A DNA stretch of 49,602 nt, from positions 1-49,602 of the forward strand of contig CALHBL010000101.1 of NCBI GenBank assembly GCA_937930825.1, written 5' to 3'. Made by a program: the position numbers and the translations under genes. This DNA comes from an uncultured Bacteriovoracaceae bacterium (lineage in GTDB: Bacteria; Bdellovibrionota; Bacteriovoracia; Bacteriovoracales; Bacteriovoracaceae). A model generated the notes under the pieces. It was not told the origin of the DNA and did no database searches. It saw nothing but the letters and a program-made list of their open reading frames with translations. Below are positions 23,833 through 31,225 of this stretch, in pieces (positions within the stretch are counted from its first letter, which is position 1; every line of letters starts with the position of its first letter).

Positions 23833-26010
23833 GTGGATTTCTGTCCCTCTTCAATTATCGTATTTGATAAGAGTGGAACTATTATTGAAGTAAATAAGAG
23901 CGCCGCTGAAGTCTTTGGGTATTCAAAGCAAGAATTGAGAGGATGTGAGCTTGAAAAACTCCTCTCTCTCTCCTTATTCAATATTTACAAAGAATCAAAT
24001 GACCTTACGCTTGGGGATGGCCGCACTACAACTGCAAAGTGCAAGGACGGCTCCAAGCTTAAGGTTGAAGTTGGAATAAATTTCTTTGAAGGTGAAGAAG
24101 AGCTTTACTGGGTTGCCAATATTGTAGATGTAACCAAAGCCTATAGAATGAGGCATCTTATTGAGCGAACTCAGGAGATTGCTAAAATCGGTAGTTGGCA
24201 GGTTGATCTTAGGAAGAATAAATGTTCTTGGTCAAAAATGACTTATCGAATTCATGAACTCGATGAGGATACAGAAGTTTTACTAGAAGATGGGATTAAC
24301 TTCTACTGCCCAGAGGATCGTCCCGTCATCAAAGAATGTGTCGAAGAATGTATTAGTAACAAAACTCCCTGGGATACTGAGCTTAGAATTGTGACAACTA
24401 AGGGCGAAGAGAGATGGGTCCGAGCAATTGGTAGCGCTATTATTGAAAAGAGCGAGGTCGTCGGACTCGAAGGAACCTTCCAAGATATACATGAAGCAAA
24501 GCAGGTCATTCTTGAAAGAGAGCTGCTGCTAGCTAAACTCCAAAGAACCGAAGACTTGTCTGAGATGGGTCATTGGGAGTGGACCCTAGGCTCAAAGAGT
24601 CTTGAGTGGTCTAAAGGTCTCTATAAACTATCGGGCCTTGATCCTAGTGAAGCCCCTCCTTCAATCGAAGGACATAGGGAGTGGATTCATCCGGAAGATA
24701 GGGATACTTTCTTCAACGCTCTTGATGAGGGAATTAGAAACCAGAAAAGATATGAGGTTAAATTTAGAGCTATTGTCGACGGTAATCTAAAGTATATACG
24801 GATGGAAGGAACACCTTTATTTCAAAATGATAAGCTCGCGAGCTTCTTTGGTACGGCCCAAGACATTACTAAGCAGCTCCTATCTGAAAACGAAGTGAAG
24901 TCTCTTAACAACAGGCTTACTCTAGCTCTTGAAGCCTCGAAAATTGGTACTTTTGAGTGGAATCTAAAAACGAATGATCTCTTATGGGATGATCAAATGT
25001 ATAAGCTCTATGGGAGAAGCAAAGAAGGTTTCGAAGGAGCGTATATTGCTTGGGAGAATGGACTACATCCTGATGACAAAGAGGAGACTGTTGAGTTACT
25101 TGAACGGGCAGTAAAAGGCGAAGCTAAATTTGATACAGAGTTTAGAGTAGTCTGGCCTGATGGGAGAGTACGCTATATAAGAGCGCTTGCTTCTTTGGAC
25201 TATGAAACTGGTGGAGAGGTTGGAAAGGTAATTGGACTGAATTGGGATATTACCCGTGAAAAAGAAAGCGAAGAGAAGCTAGTCAAAACAAATAAGTCTC
25301 TCGAAGTTGCGAATGACGAGTTAATTCAGTTTTCTTACCGCACTTCTCATGATCTAAAAGGCCCTCTCGTTTCTATAAGAGGTCTCGGAGAAGCTGTTTT
25401 AGAAGATATAGATGATGAAGTGCTTGATGAAGCCAGAAGAAATGTTCAAGCAATGATACATCAAGCAAAAACCTTAGAGGTCTTAGTCAGTGATTTACTT
25501 AACCTTGCAAGAGCAGATGCTACAGATGATAAATTAAAACAAGTAAACTTCCAGGAAATTGTTGATGAAGTTATCGCTCTCAATCAAAGTGATGCGAATC
25601 GCAATGGAGTTGAATTATTAAGCTCCATCTCTATAAGCTCAAATTGGAAATCATCAAAGGTAAGAATTCTGCAAATCATCAATAATTTAGTAAGCAATAG
25701 CGTCAAGTATTACGACTCAAAAAAAGCGAATCACTTTGCAAAGATTAGTATTGAGGAAGCTTCTGAAAGAGTGTCGATTGTGGTCGAAGATAATGGTACG
25801 GGCATTGCTTATAAAGAAAAGTCAGAAGTATTTGAAATGTTTAAAAGATTTCATTCAAGAAGCACTGCTGGCTCAGGTCTCGGTATGTACCTGCTCAAGA
25901 AGCATGTTGATGCGTTAGGTGGGGATGTTGATTTTGTGACATCATCCAAGGGAACAATATTTACAGTTAGGATAGGTAAGAATGAAAGAATTTTCAATAC
26001 TTGTAGTTGA
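23833..26010 (+). CDS. Multi-PAS sensor histidine kinase with an early in-frame stop upstream
   Basis: A soluble kinase with four PAS domains (about 1-105, 112-222, 238-348, 362-475), a short coiled coil, the HisKA helix with phospho-His506 (YRTSHDLKGPL), and HATPase motifs NNLVSNSVKYY, EDNGTGI and GSGLGMYLLKKH. The only start in the open frame is GTG 23833. However, ATG 23812 in the same frame has an ideal AGGAG site and would add MSIMM then TAA (23827-23829) then AV before DFCPSS. So the likely original start is cut off by a stop at codon 6; translation may restart at the GTG six bases later. The gene overlaps the next regulator gene by 29 bases. Confidence 0.85.
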   Translation: MDFCPSSIIVFDKSGTIIEVNKSAAEVFGYSKQELRGCELEKLLSLSLFNIYKESNDLTLGDGRTTTAKCKDGSKLKVEVGINFFEGEEELYWVANIVDVTKAYRMRHLIERTQEIAKIGSWQVDLRKNKCSWSKMTYRIHELDEDTEVLLEDGINFYCPEDRPVIKECVEECISNKTPWDTELRIVTTKGEERWVRAIGSAIIEKSEVVGLEGTFQDIHEAKQVILERELLLAKLQRTEDLSEMGHWEWTLGSKSLEWSKGLYKLSGLDPSEAPPSIEGHREWIHPEDRDTFFNALDEGIRNQKRYEVKFRAIVDGNLKYIRMEGTPLFQNDKLASFFGTAQDITKQLLSENEVKSLNNRLTLALEASKIGTFEWNLKTNDLLWDDQMYKLYGRSKEGFEGAYIAWENGLHPDDKEETVELLERAVKGEAKFDTEFRVVWPDGRVRYIRALASLDYETGGEVGKVIGLNWDITREKESEEKLVKTNKSLEVANDELIQFSYRTSHDLKGPLVSIRGLGEAVLEDIDDEVLDEARRNVQAMIHQAKTLEVLVSDLLNLARADATDDKLKQVNFQEIVDEVIALNQSDANRNGVELLSSISISSNWKSSKVRILQIINNLVSNSVKYYDSKKANHFAKISIEEASERVSIVVEDNGTGIAYKEKSEVFEMFKRFHSRSTAGSGLGMYLLKKHVDALGGDVDFVTSSKGTIFTVRIGKNERIFNTCS

Positions 26011-26419
26011 TGACTCATATACTGATAGATACCTTTTAAAAAGGGTTATTCAAAAAACAGATGTCGATACTGAGATTTTTGAAGCAGGAAATGGTCAGGA
26101 AGCTTTAGACTTTTTTTCAGATTATAAAGGTGCCAAGAAAACTCATGGTGAAAAATTCCCTCCCGTTATTATTTTCTTAGATATAAATATGCCTGTGCTT
26201 GATGGCTTTGGTTTCTTAGAAGAGTTTGCTGAATTAAGAAAAACCCGCCCTGAATATGAGTTTAGTGTTTTAATGCTCTATAGCTCTTCTGATAATGAGA
26301 ATGATAAAGAAAAAGCTCTCTCTTACAACTTTGTTAGCGACTTTATTTTAAAAGGTAGTACAGGCCCCAAAGAGCTAAGAAAGAAAATAAAGAAAGTTAT
26401 AGAAACAAAATTTTCTTAA
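25982..26419 (+). CDS. Rcp1-type single-domain response regulator
   Basis: A 145-aa receiver domain with no output region. Acidic pair Asp10-Asp11 (LVVDDSYTD), phosphoacceptor Asp67 in FLDINMPVLDG, Ser101 and Lys124. The long loop before the phosphorylated strand (about residues 50-60) is typical of the Rcp1 class that partners with multi-PAS or phytochrome-like kinases. The 29-base overlap with the upstream kinase gene strongly suggests translation coupling and a kinase-regulator pair. Confidence 0.9.
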   Translation: MKEFSILVVDDSYTDRYLLKRVIQKTDVDTEIFEAGNGQEALDFFSDYKGAKKTHGEKFPPVIIFLDINMPVLDGFGFLEEFAELRKTRPEYEFSVLMLYSSSDNENDKEKALSYNFVSDFILKGSTGPKELRKKIKKVIETKFS

Positions 26420-26471
26420 TAGCCTATTTTATAAACCAAATGGAATACCAAGTTATCCTAGGAGTAAAAGA

Positions 26472-26828
26472 ATGAAGATTCTCTTTCTCGCTCTTTTTCT
26501 AATAAGCTCATGCTCAACTCATAAGAAAGCGGCCAGAAGCGCTGCCTCTATTGAGGATAGGGACAATAAGGACTCATCTTGCCATGAAGTAGGTCTTGAT
26601 TGTTTTGACGAAGGAGCTAAAAAATGTGTAAGCAGAGGACAAGTCAGGGCGATGTCTCCAAGCTTGCTAGAAGATATTAAGGCCAGTATTGGTGGTGGTG
26701 AGGATAAGGAAATAAGAGATAGAATTTATCCTGAACTTGTTAAAAAATTCCTCTATGAGTATGCAAGAGATCCCTCTGTACTCGGTTCAAATAAATCATT
26801 CACGGTTGTTATCTATAAATGTGAATAG
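26472..26828 (+). CDS. Small lipoprotein, unknown function
   Basis: A 118-aa protein with lipobox ISSC (Cys14) after a short hydrophobic start. The mature protein is charged, with Cys residues around SSCHEVGLDCFDEGAKKC and a final YKCE, giving a possible pair of disulphides. A GGAG ribosome site precedes the ATG. It is 52 bases after the response regulator gene and may be the last gene of that transcript; a strong terminator follows. The family is not recognised. Confidence 0.7.
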   Translation: MKILFLALFLISSCSTHKKAARSAASIEDRDNKDSSCHEVGLDCFDEGAKKCVSRGQVRAMSPSLLEDIKASIGGGEDKEIRDRIYPELVKKFLYEYARDPSVLGSNKSFTVVIYKCE

Positions 26829-26887
26829 GTAAGTCTATTTTGCTCGAAGTATTGAATGCAGGTAATTAGAATATAAAGCTTATGATG

Positions 26888-26922
26888 GGCGCCAAAGAAA
26901 CTTTGGCGCCTTCTCTTTTTTC
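26888..26922 (+). terminator. Strong intrinsic terminator
   Basis: GGCGCCAAAG (26888-26897) pairs with CTTTGGCGCC (26901-26910) around a three-base loop, and TTCTCTTTTTT follows. It ends the two-component/lipoprotein transcript. Confidence 0.92.
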
Positions 26923-27028
26923 CACATTCTCTTGCCTGTGCATTCGTGAAAGTAGGCTTGGTTCTAACACCACATTAATTTTTCACCTTAAAATATAATT
27001 AATGGAATCTAGTAGAGAAAACCACTCG

Positions 27029-27080
27029 ATTTCATTCTCCTTCTGTGACAGACCACTTCGCTTCAAATAGCTGCTTGGGC
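27029..27080. repeat. 52-bp direct repeat, copy 1
   Basis: Identical over 52 bases to 27151-27202. It begins ATTTCATTCTCC and ends GCTGCTTGGGC. On the minus strand one frame of the unit reads PKQLFEAKWSVTEGE and a stop, in both copies, which could be the tail of a lost gene. No other copy is in this window. Confidence 0.9.
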
Positions 27081-27150
27081 GGTTCTGCTTTGTAAGGCCG
27101 CGAGGTCATTCAATTTAGATTTTTGTGTTTTAGTGCTTCTGCTCAGGAGA

Positions 27151-27202
27151 ATTTCATTCTCCTTCTGTGACAGACCACTTCGCTTCAAATAGCTGCTTGG
27201 GC
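27151..27202. repeat. 52-bp direct repeat, copy 2
   Basis: Second perfect copy, 122 bases after the first. It is followed by GCAGC-TTTTT-GCTGC, a small hairpin. Confidence 0.9.
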
Positions 27203-27382
27203 AGCTTTTTGCTGCGAGTGGTTCCCGCGATAGTTTATCTGAGCTCAAGGCCTGAGGCCTCCACTCCTTCGCATCACGCTCAGTCGCTCCGGCCCGGGTC
27301 GTCGCTCAATCAGACATCCTGTCTGCTTGCCCGCATAAAAATGCTCCTTATTCAGTCGCTTTTTTACGCGGTCGCTCCTTCC
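27203..27382. other. Gene-free, GC-richer stretch before the tRNA locus
   Basis: No supportable gene. The stretch looks richer in GC than its surroundings and has four GTCGCT motifs at irregular spacing and short palindromes such as AGGCCTGAGGCCT. Open frames across it are atypical and run through the tRNA remnants. It looks like debris of a tRNA-linked element, but nothing identifies the element. Confidence 0.4.
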
Positions 27383-27470
27383 TTCAAATCCAGCATGCCC
27401 CCCCCACAAACAAAAAAACCACCTTGCGGTGGTTTTATGTGTATTTGTGGTGGGGCATGCTGGATTTGAA
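27383..27470. repeat. Inverted repeat built from the tRNA 3' end
   Basis: 27383-27410 carries the sense-strand tRNA 3' end (TTCAAATCCAGCATGCCCC, then extra Cs and ACAAA). 27444-27470 carries its reverse complement, with near-perfect pairing over about 27 bases. The arms flank the terminator hairpin at 27412-27436, so the locus could form one long cruciform. Confidence 0.85.
27412..27436 (-). terminator. Intrinsic terminator of the tRNA transcript
   Basis: On the minus strand AAAACCACC, loop GCAA, GGTGGTTTT followed by further Ts (seven in total). It lies downstream of the tRNA and its partial copy. Confidence 0.88.
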
Positions 27471-27490
27471 CCAGCGACCACCCGGTTATG
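27447..27490 (-). pseudogene. Partial tRNA copy (3' half including the anticodon)
   Basis: 44 bases identical to 27571-27614, that is the 3' half of the adjacent tRNA from the anticodon CAT to the CCA end. Beyond the anticodon the sequence departs abruptly, and a piece of the other half appears inverted at 27528-27540 (AGCCCCCGGCTCA). It cannot fold as a tRNA. Breakpoints in the anticodon are typical of tRNA-targeting integrases, so this may be an attachment-site scar. Confidence 0.85.
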
Positions 27491-27571
27491 CTGGAGCCAA
27501 CCGAAAAGGGCGGGGTCAGTGGGCGTTAGCCCCCGGCTCAAAAGATAATCTAGTAAAATGAAAATAAATGG

Positions 27572-27648
27572 TGGTGGGGCATGCTGGATTTGAACCAGCG
27601 ACCACCCGGTTATGAGCCGGGGGCTCTAACCAACTGAGCTAATGCCCC
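27572..27648 (-). tRNA. tRNA with CAU anticodon (elongator Met or Ile2)
   Basis: 77 bases with CCA encoded. Acceptor stem GGGGCAT/ATGCCCC, D arm TAGCTCAGTTGGTTAGAGC, anticodon stem CCCGG/CCGGG around CTCATAA, T arm GCTGGTTCAAATCCAGC, discriminator A. The anticodon CAT (27612-27614 on the other strand) could be methionine or the lysidine-modified isoleucine tRNA; the variable loop and T arm (GGTCGCTGGTTCAA) look like tRNA-Ile2, but this is not decisive. Confidence 0.97.
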
Positions 27649-27667
27649 ACAATGTTGGTGAACGAAT

Positions 27668-27696
27668 AATTTAACAAAACTCATAGGGGTGGTAAA
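27668..27696 (-). promoter_or_regulatory. Probable tRNA promoter
   Basis: Minus strand TTTACC (27696-27691), 17 bases, TAAATT (27673-27668), placing the start about 12-15 bases before the tRNA 5' end. Confidence 0.55.
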
Positions 27697-27749
27697 GAGG
27701 CCATTGTGTGCCTATAATAAAAACTTTGACTATGGGCAGTGAGATCGTA

Positions 27750-28565
27750 ATGAGAATTCCATATTGGCGCTACTCGGCAACGGGAAATACTTTTTTAATA
27801 TTTGATAATCGTGAAGGTGATTTACACGAGTTTTCTCGTGAGCTCTATGGACAGTGGGCACAAAATCAGAGTGTTGATGGACTCCTATTCTTAGAGCGTC
27901 CTAATAAAGAAGGTCACGATTTTCATATGCGCTACCTCAATGCTGATGGGCAAGAGGCCGAGATGTGTGGCAATGGAGCACGATCCATCATTCACTTTGC
28001 TGGAAGTATTTGCAAGATTAGGCCAAGAGGGAAAGCTTTCACTTTTAGCACTCTATGCGCGACTTATAGCGGTGAAAATAGTGAAGAGAAAGGCTTCCCC
28101 ATAGTGATGAGCGAAGTAGGGGAGTTTGATACGATAGATATTAATGGCCTCTACCCTGCTGCTCAATCTTCATTCTATCTCTTTACAGGAGTTCCTCATT
28201 GTTGCTTTGAAGTCGAAGACCTAGAAGAAATAGATATTATTCTTCATGGAAGAGAAGTACGCCATAACCCTCAATTTAATAAGGGCAGCAATGTTAATTT
28301 TTTTAAAATAAACTCAATCGGTCAAATCCATATGCGCACTTATGAAAGGGGAGTTGAAGCCGAAACTTTGAGCTGTGGAACCGGTGCTACGGCTACTGCT
28401 CTTTGCATTGCTAGAGATCGCTCATGGGAGTCTCCGGTCCAGGTGAGAGTTCCCGGTGGTCTTTTACAGATTAGTTTCACAAAAGATTTCAAAGAAGTAA
28501 CTCTAAGTGGCAAGGTCGATTTCTTAGGAGAATCTCACTTTGACCTTCCACAAGAGAAAGCCTAG
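27750..28565 (+). CDS. dapF: Diaminopimelate epimerase
   Basis: Converts LL- to meso-diaminopimelate for lysine and peptidoglycan synthesis, by a cofactor-free two-cysteine mechanism. I start at ATG 27750 (MRIPYWRYSATGNTF), which matches family N-termini, rather than an upstream GTG at 27708. Both catalytic cysteines are present: Cys73 in EMCGNGARS and Cys209 in LSCGTGATA. The 271-aa length is normal. It is likely monocistronic; its 3' end overlaps the convergent VanZ-like gene by 42 bases. Confidence 0.95.
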   Translation: MRIPYWRYSATGNTFLIFDNREGDLHEFSRELYGQWAQNQSVDGLLFLERPNKEGHDFHMRYLNADGQEAEMCGNGARSIIHFAGSICKIRPRGKAFTFSTLCATYSGENSEEKGFPIVMSEVGEFDTIDINGLYPAAQSSFYLFTGVPHCCFEVEDLEEIDIILHGREVRHNPQFNKGSNVNFFKINSIGQIHMRTYERGVEAETLSCGTGATATALCIARDRSWESPVQVRVPGGLLQISFTKDFKEVTLSGKVDFLGESHFDLPQEKA

Positions 28566-28841
28566 AAGCAACCCACTGGTGTTCGCAAAGATATCAAGTA
28601 ACTCGAAATGACGAGAAAAGTAGGGCTGAATAATCTCTATAAGAATTCCCTGAGCAAATAAGATGAGTGCTGTGCTCTTAAGCTTAAAATGAGCTAGAAG
28701 AAATAAAATAAAGACAAAGGCATAAGCTGTAGCATGGAATATCAGGTCTGACCTTGAAATGGGGCTTGGAATACTGGCCTTAATTGGAATAAGGCACAAT
28801 ATAATTAAAGTTAGATTCACTGATACTGCTAGAGCTTTCAA
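28524..28841 (-). CDS. VanZ-like membrane protein
   Basis: A small membrane protein with three to four helices. The pattern RSDLIFHATAYAFVFILFLL, GILIEIIQPYFSRHFELLDIFANTSGLLLG matches VanZ-like proteins, a family of unknown biochemical role first seen in a teicoplanin resistance cluster. I choose a TTG at 28841 as start (105 aa): AAAAGGAAG lies 5 bases ahead, and an ATG start further upstream (28898 or 29069) would run into the divergent gene's start region. The convergent overlap with dapF is 42 bases. Confidence 0.7.
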   Translation of the reverse strand: MKALAVSVNLTLIILCLIPIKASIPSPISRSDLIFHATAYAFVFILFLLAHFKLKSTALILFAQGILIEIIQPYFSRHFELLDIFANTSGLLLGFLLWKVKVRFS

Positions 28842-28872
28842 TAGCTTCCTTTTGAGCGTAAAATATACTTCT

Positions 28873-29283
28873 ATGAAGTATACGGTTTTTACCCTCATTT
28901 TTCTTAGTTTTTCTGTCCAGGCAAGGCTCTTTTTAGATGTATCGGTCATTAATAAGAAAGGAATTGATATTGGTCTCACTTTAGGCAGTGAGCTGCACTC
29001 AGCAGAAGAAGTACGTGAGAATAAGTCAATCACGTTGACCATGAAGTCTGGAATTAAAGTAGAAATCAATGCTCAGTTCTTAGAAGAAAAACTTGGGCTT
29101 TTAAAAAGCCATGGCCCTAGCCAAGAAATACTAGTAACTGGAAAAATTTATAATAATAAAGGTGTTGTGTTAAAGAATTTTGAAAATGAAGCCTTAAAAG
29201 TTAAACTTGAAGAAATCGTTAACATCACTTACTCCCAAGATTCTCAACTCGTCGAAGTACGAATAAAACCCTATTTAAAATGA
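28873..29283 (+). CDS. Small secreted protein, unknown function
   Basis: The ATG at 28873 begins a good signal peptide (MKYTVFTLIFLSFSVQA, cleavage after QA); the upstream open frame from 28759 lacks these signs. The mature protein of about 119 residues is predicted beta-rich with lysine and glutamate alternation and no cysteine. Its stop overlaps the start of the TlyA-type gene (ATGA), so it is the first gene of a three-gene operon with two enzymes. The family is not recognised. Confidence 0.6.
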   Translation: MKYTVFTLIFLSFSVQARLFLDVSVINKKGIDIGLTLGSELHSAEEVRENKSITLTMKSGIKVEINAQFLEEKLGLLKSHGPSQEILVTGKIYNNKGVVLKNFENEALKVKLEEIVNITYSQDSQLVEVRIKPYLK

Positions 29284-30056
29284 AGAAGAGGATAGATCGA
29301 ATACTCTTTGAAAAAGAGCTTGCTAGCTCACGCACTCAAGCTTCAGACTTGATTAGCGATGGTCATGTTAGTGTTGATGGAGTTAAGATTCTAAAGCCCT
29401 CTTTAAAATTTAGTCTCGATATTCATATTGAAATTAAGAAAGAGCAAATTTTTGTTGGCCGTGGCGCTCATAAGATTGAGGGGGCTTGTGCTGAATTTAA
29501 CCTCTCTTTCAAAAATAAAATCGTTGGTGACATGGGAGCCTCGACTGGTGGCTTTACTGAGTTTGTTCTTCATCTTGGGGCGCAGAAAGTTTATGCAGTA
29601 GATGTCGGGGTAGGACAATTGGCCGAGAAACTTGTGGTTGATGAAAGGGTTGTAAACTGTGAAGGCCTCAATATTAAAGAAGGCCTTCCCTTTGATGATT
29701 GTGATATTTTAGTTGCAGACTTATCTTTTATTTCCCTGAAGAAAGTTATTGGGCCCATGAATAGTGGATTAAAAGTTAATGGAGAGTTTCTCTTCCTTGT
29801 TAAGCCCCAGTTTGAAGTAGGAAAGAAAGGCCTAGGTAAGAAAGGTGTCGTTAAGGATTGCGAATTAATTACTAACTCGGTTTTAGAAGTTGTTGATTTT
29901 TGTCACCATGAAGGGCTAAACGTAACATCATGCTGTGCGTGTCCAATCAAAGGTAAAACGGGCAATCAAGAATTCTTCATTTATGGCCTTAAAGACCCAC
30001 AAGTAAATAGAGTTTTAAAATCTCAAATAGAAGAAATAATAAAGGTGTCCTTATGA
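29280..30056 (+). CDS. tlyA: TlyA-family rRNA 2'-O-methyltransferase
   Basis: The 258-aa protein has an N-terminal S4 RNA-binding domain (about 1-62, RIDRILFEKELASSRTQASDLI) and a FtsJ/RrmJ-type methyltransferase domain with SAM site VGDMGASTGGFTEFVLHLGA and the VADLSFISLKKV block. Mycobacterial TlyA methylates 16S and 23S rRNA; the same job is likely here, though the family is often annotated as hemolysin. The start overlaps the previous stop and the end overlaps the next gene, each by four bases, showing a tightly coupled operon. Confidence 0.9.
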   Translation: MKKRIDRILFEKELASSRTQASDLISDGHVSVDGVKILKPSLKFSLDIHIEIKKEQIFVGRGAHKIEGACAEFNLSFKNKIVGDMGASTGGFTEFVLHLGAQKVYAVDVGVGQLAEKLVVDERVVNCEGLNIKEGLPFDDCDILVADLSFISLKKVIGPMNSGLKVNGEFLFLVKPQFEVGKKGLGKKGVVKDCELITNSVLEVVDFCHHEGLNVTSCCACPIKGKTGNQEFFIYGLKDPQVNRVLKSQIEEIIKVSL

Positions 30057-30595
30057 AGAAAATTTGTGTGTTCTGCGGTTCAAGCTCTGGGGTTGATCCT
30101 GTATTTGTTAAAAAAGCTAGAAAGCTAGGCAACTTAATGGCCAAGAAAGAGCTAGGACTTGTCTATGGGGGGGCTTCAATTGGAGTGATGGGCGCCATTG
30201 CTGACGGGTGTATGGAGAGTGGCGGTAAGGTTTGGGGGGTTATTCCCAAGCAAATCGTCAGTTTAGAAGTTGGTCATCAGGGGTTAGAAAATCTAGAAGT
30301 TGTAGAAGATATGCATACTAGAAAGGCCAGAATGTATGAGCTCTCAGATGCCTTCTTTGCTTTACCTGGGGGGATTGGAACCATGGACGAGCTATGCGAG
30401 GTCATTACTTGGGCGCAGCTGAAATATCATGAGAAACCTTGCTACGTGATCAATATTGATGGCTTTTTTGACCATCTCCTGCGTCATTTTCGTCATATCA
30501 ACCAACAGGGCTTTTTAAGCAATGAGCATCTTGGGCTAGTTAAAGAGTTTCCTACCTATGAAGAGGCAATTTTAGACTTCGAGAGTAATTATTAA
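30053..30595 (+). CDS. LOG-family nucleotide 5'-monophosphate phosphoribohydrolase
   Basis: A 180-aa Rossmann-like enzyme of the LOG/TIGR00730 family, which splits N6-modified or plain purine nucleotide monophosphates into base and ribose-5-phosphate. The start CVFCGSSSGVDP, the VYGGASIGVMG turn and the catalytic motif PGGIGTMDELCEVITWAQL (family PGGxGTxxE) are all intact, as is the MHTRKARMYE block. In bacteria the role is usually nucleotide salvage rather than hormone production. It is the last gene of the 28873-30595 operon. Confidence 0.92.
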   Translation: MKKICVFCGSSSGVDPVFVKKARKLGNLMAKKELGLVYGGASIGVMGAIADGCMESGGKVWGVIPKQIVSLEVGHQGLENLEVVEDMHTRKARMYELSDAFFALPGGIGTMDELCEVITWAQLKYHEKPCYVINIDGFFDHLLRHFRHINQQGFLSNEHLGLVKEFPTYEEAILDFESNY

Positions 30596-30697
30596 ATAAA
30601 TTGTTCTGCGCAAAAAATTGCCAGAATTTACGACATGGCCTATACTCACGGTATTCCAAATTATTGATTTTGTGAGCTTTTTCAGGAGTGCTCCTAT

Positions 30698-31183
30698 ATG
30701 GCCAGGCTTGTTTATTTCCTCGTTTTTATTTTAGGTTTAGTGATGATCATGAACATCACCGGCTATCAGGATCAAAAAATAGATTCAACTAAATTTGATT
30801 TTAAAAAGCTCGCAGAAAAGAATACTGCTAAGGCCGAAGAAATTAAGAAATTAATGGCACCTAAGAAGAAAGTTGTTGTCGTTAAACAGGTTGAAGTTCA
30901 AGGACCACTTGTTGAACTTACTACTGACCAGTTAAAAAAGGGTGCAGCTCTTTATCAAAAGTGTATCGCCTGCCACGGAAAACGCGGTGAAGGGAAGAGA
31001 GGTCAGAAAGCTCCGGCCATTGGTGGACAACACAACTGGTATCTTAATACTCAAATTACAAATATGCAGAGTGGTACTCGAGTTAATAAAGTTATGATGA
31101 CTTATATTCGAAAGTTTTCAGCTGAAGATATTGCAGATGTTTCTGAGTATATCTCTAAGCTTCCTTATATGGGTAGAAAGTAA
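30698..31183 (+). CDS. Membrane-anchored c-type cytochrome
   Basis: A 161-aa protein with an N-terminal membrane helix (about 3-22) that probably stays as an anchor, a lysine-rich linker (about 45-70) and one class I cytochrome c domain. The haem site is CIACHG, with the likely axial methionine in NMQSGTR or MMTYIRKF. Such anchored cytochromes shuttle electrons to terminal oxidases or reductases in the periplasm. The cbb3 operon is 4-13 kb away on the other strand, so a link is plausible but not shown. A GGAG site precedes the start. Confidence 0.85.
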   Translation: MARLVYFLVFILGLVMIMNITGYQDQKIDSTKFDFKKLAEKNTAKAEEIKKLMAPKKKVVVVKQVEVQGPLVELTTDQLKKGAALYQKCIACHGKRGEGKRGQKAPAIGGQHNWYLNTQITNMQSGTRVNKVMMTYIRKFSAEDIADVSEYISKLPYMGRK

Positions 31184-31225
31184 TTCATTAACAGAAGTAC
31201 TTAAGTTCTAATAGCTCCCTCAACT

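Noticed and set aside
27029-27202. CRISPR array
   Set aside because: Only two copies of a 52-base unit with a 70-base gap, no cas genes and no further repeats.
27245-27541. A 98-codon minus-strand frame, and a 100-codon plus-strand frame at 27167-27469
   Set aside because: They run through tRNA fragments and the terminator, with composition unlike the neighbours; no ribosome site fits.
28759-28872. Longer start for the secreted protein at 28873
   Set aside because: The upstream part overlaps the divergent VanZ-like gene and hides the signal peptide that begins at 28873.
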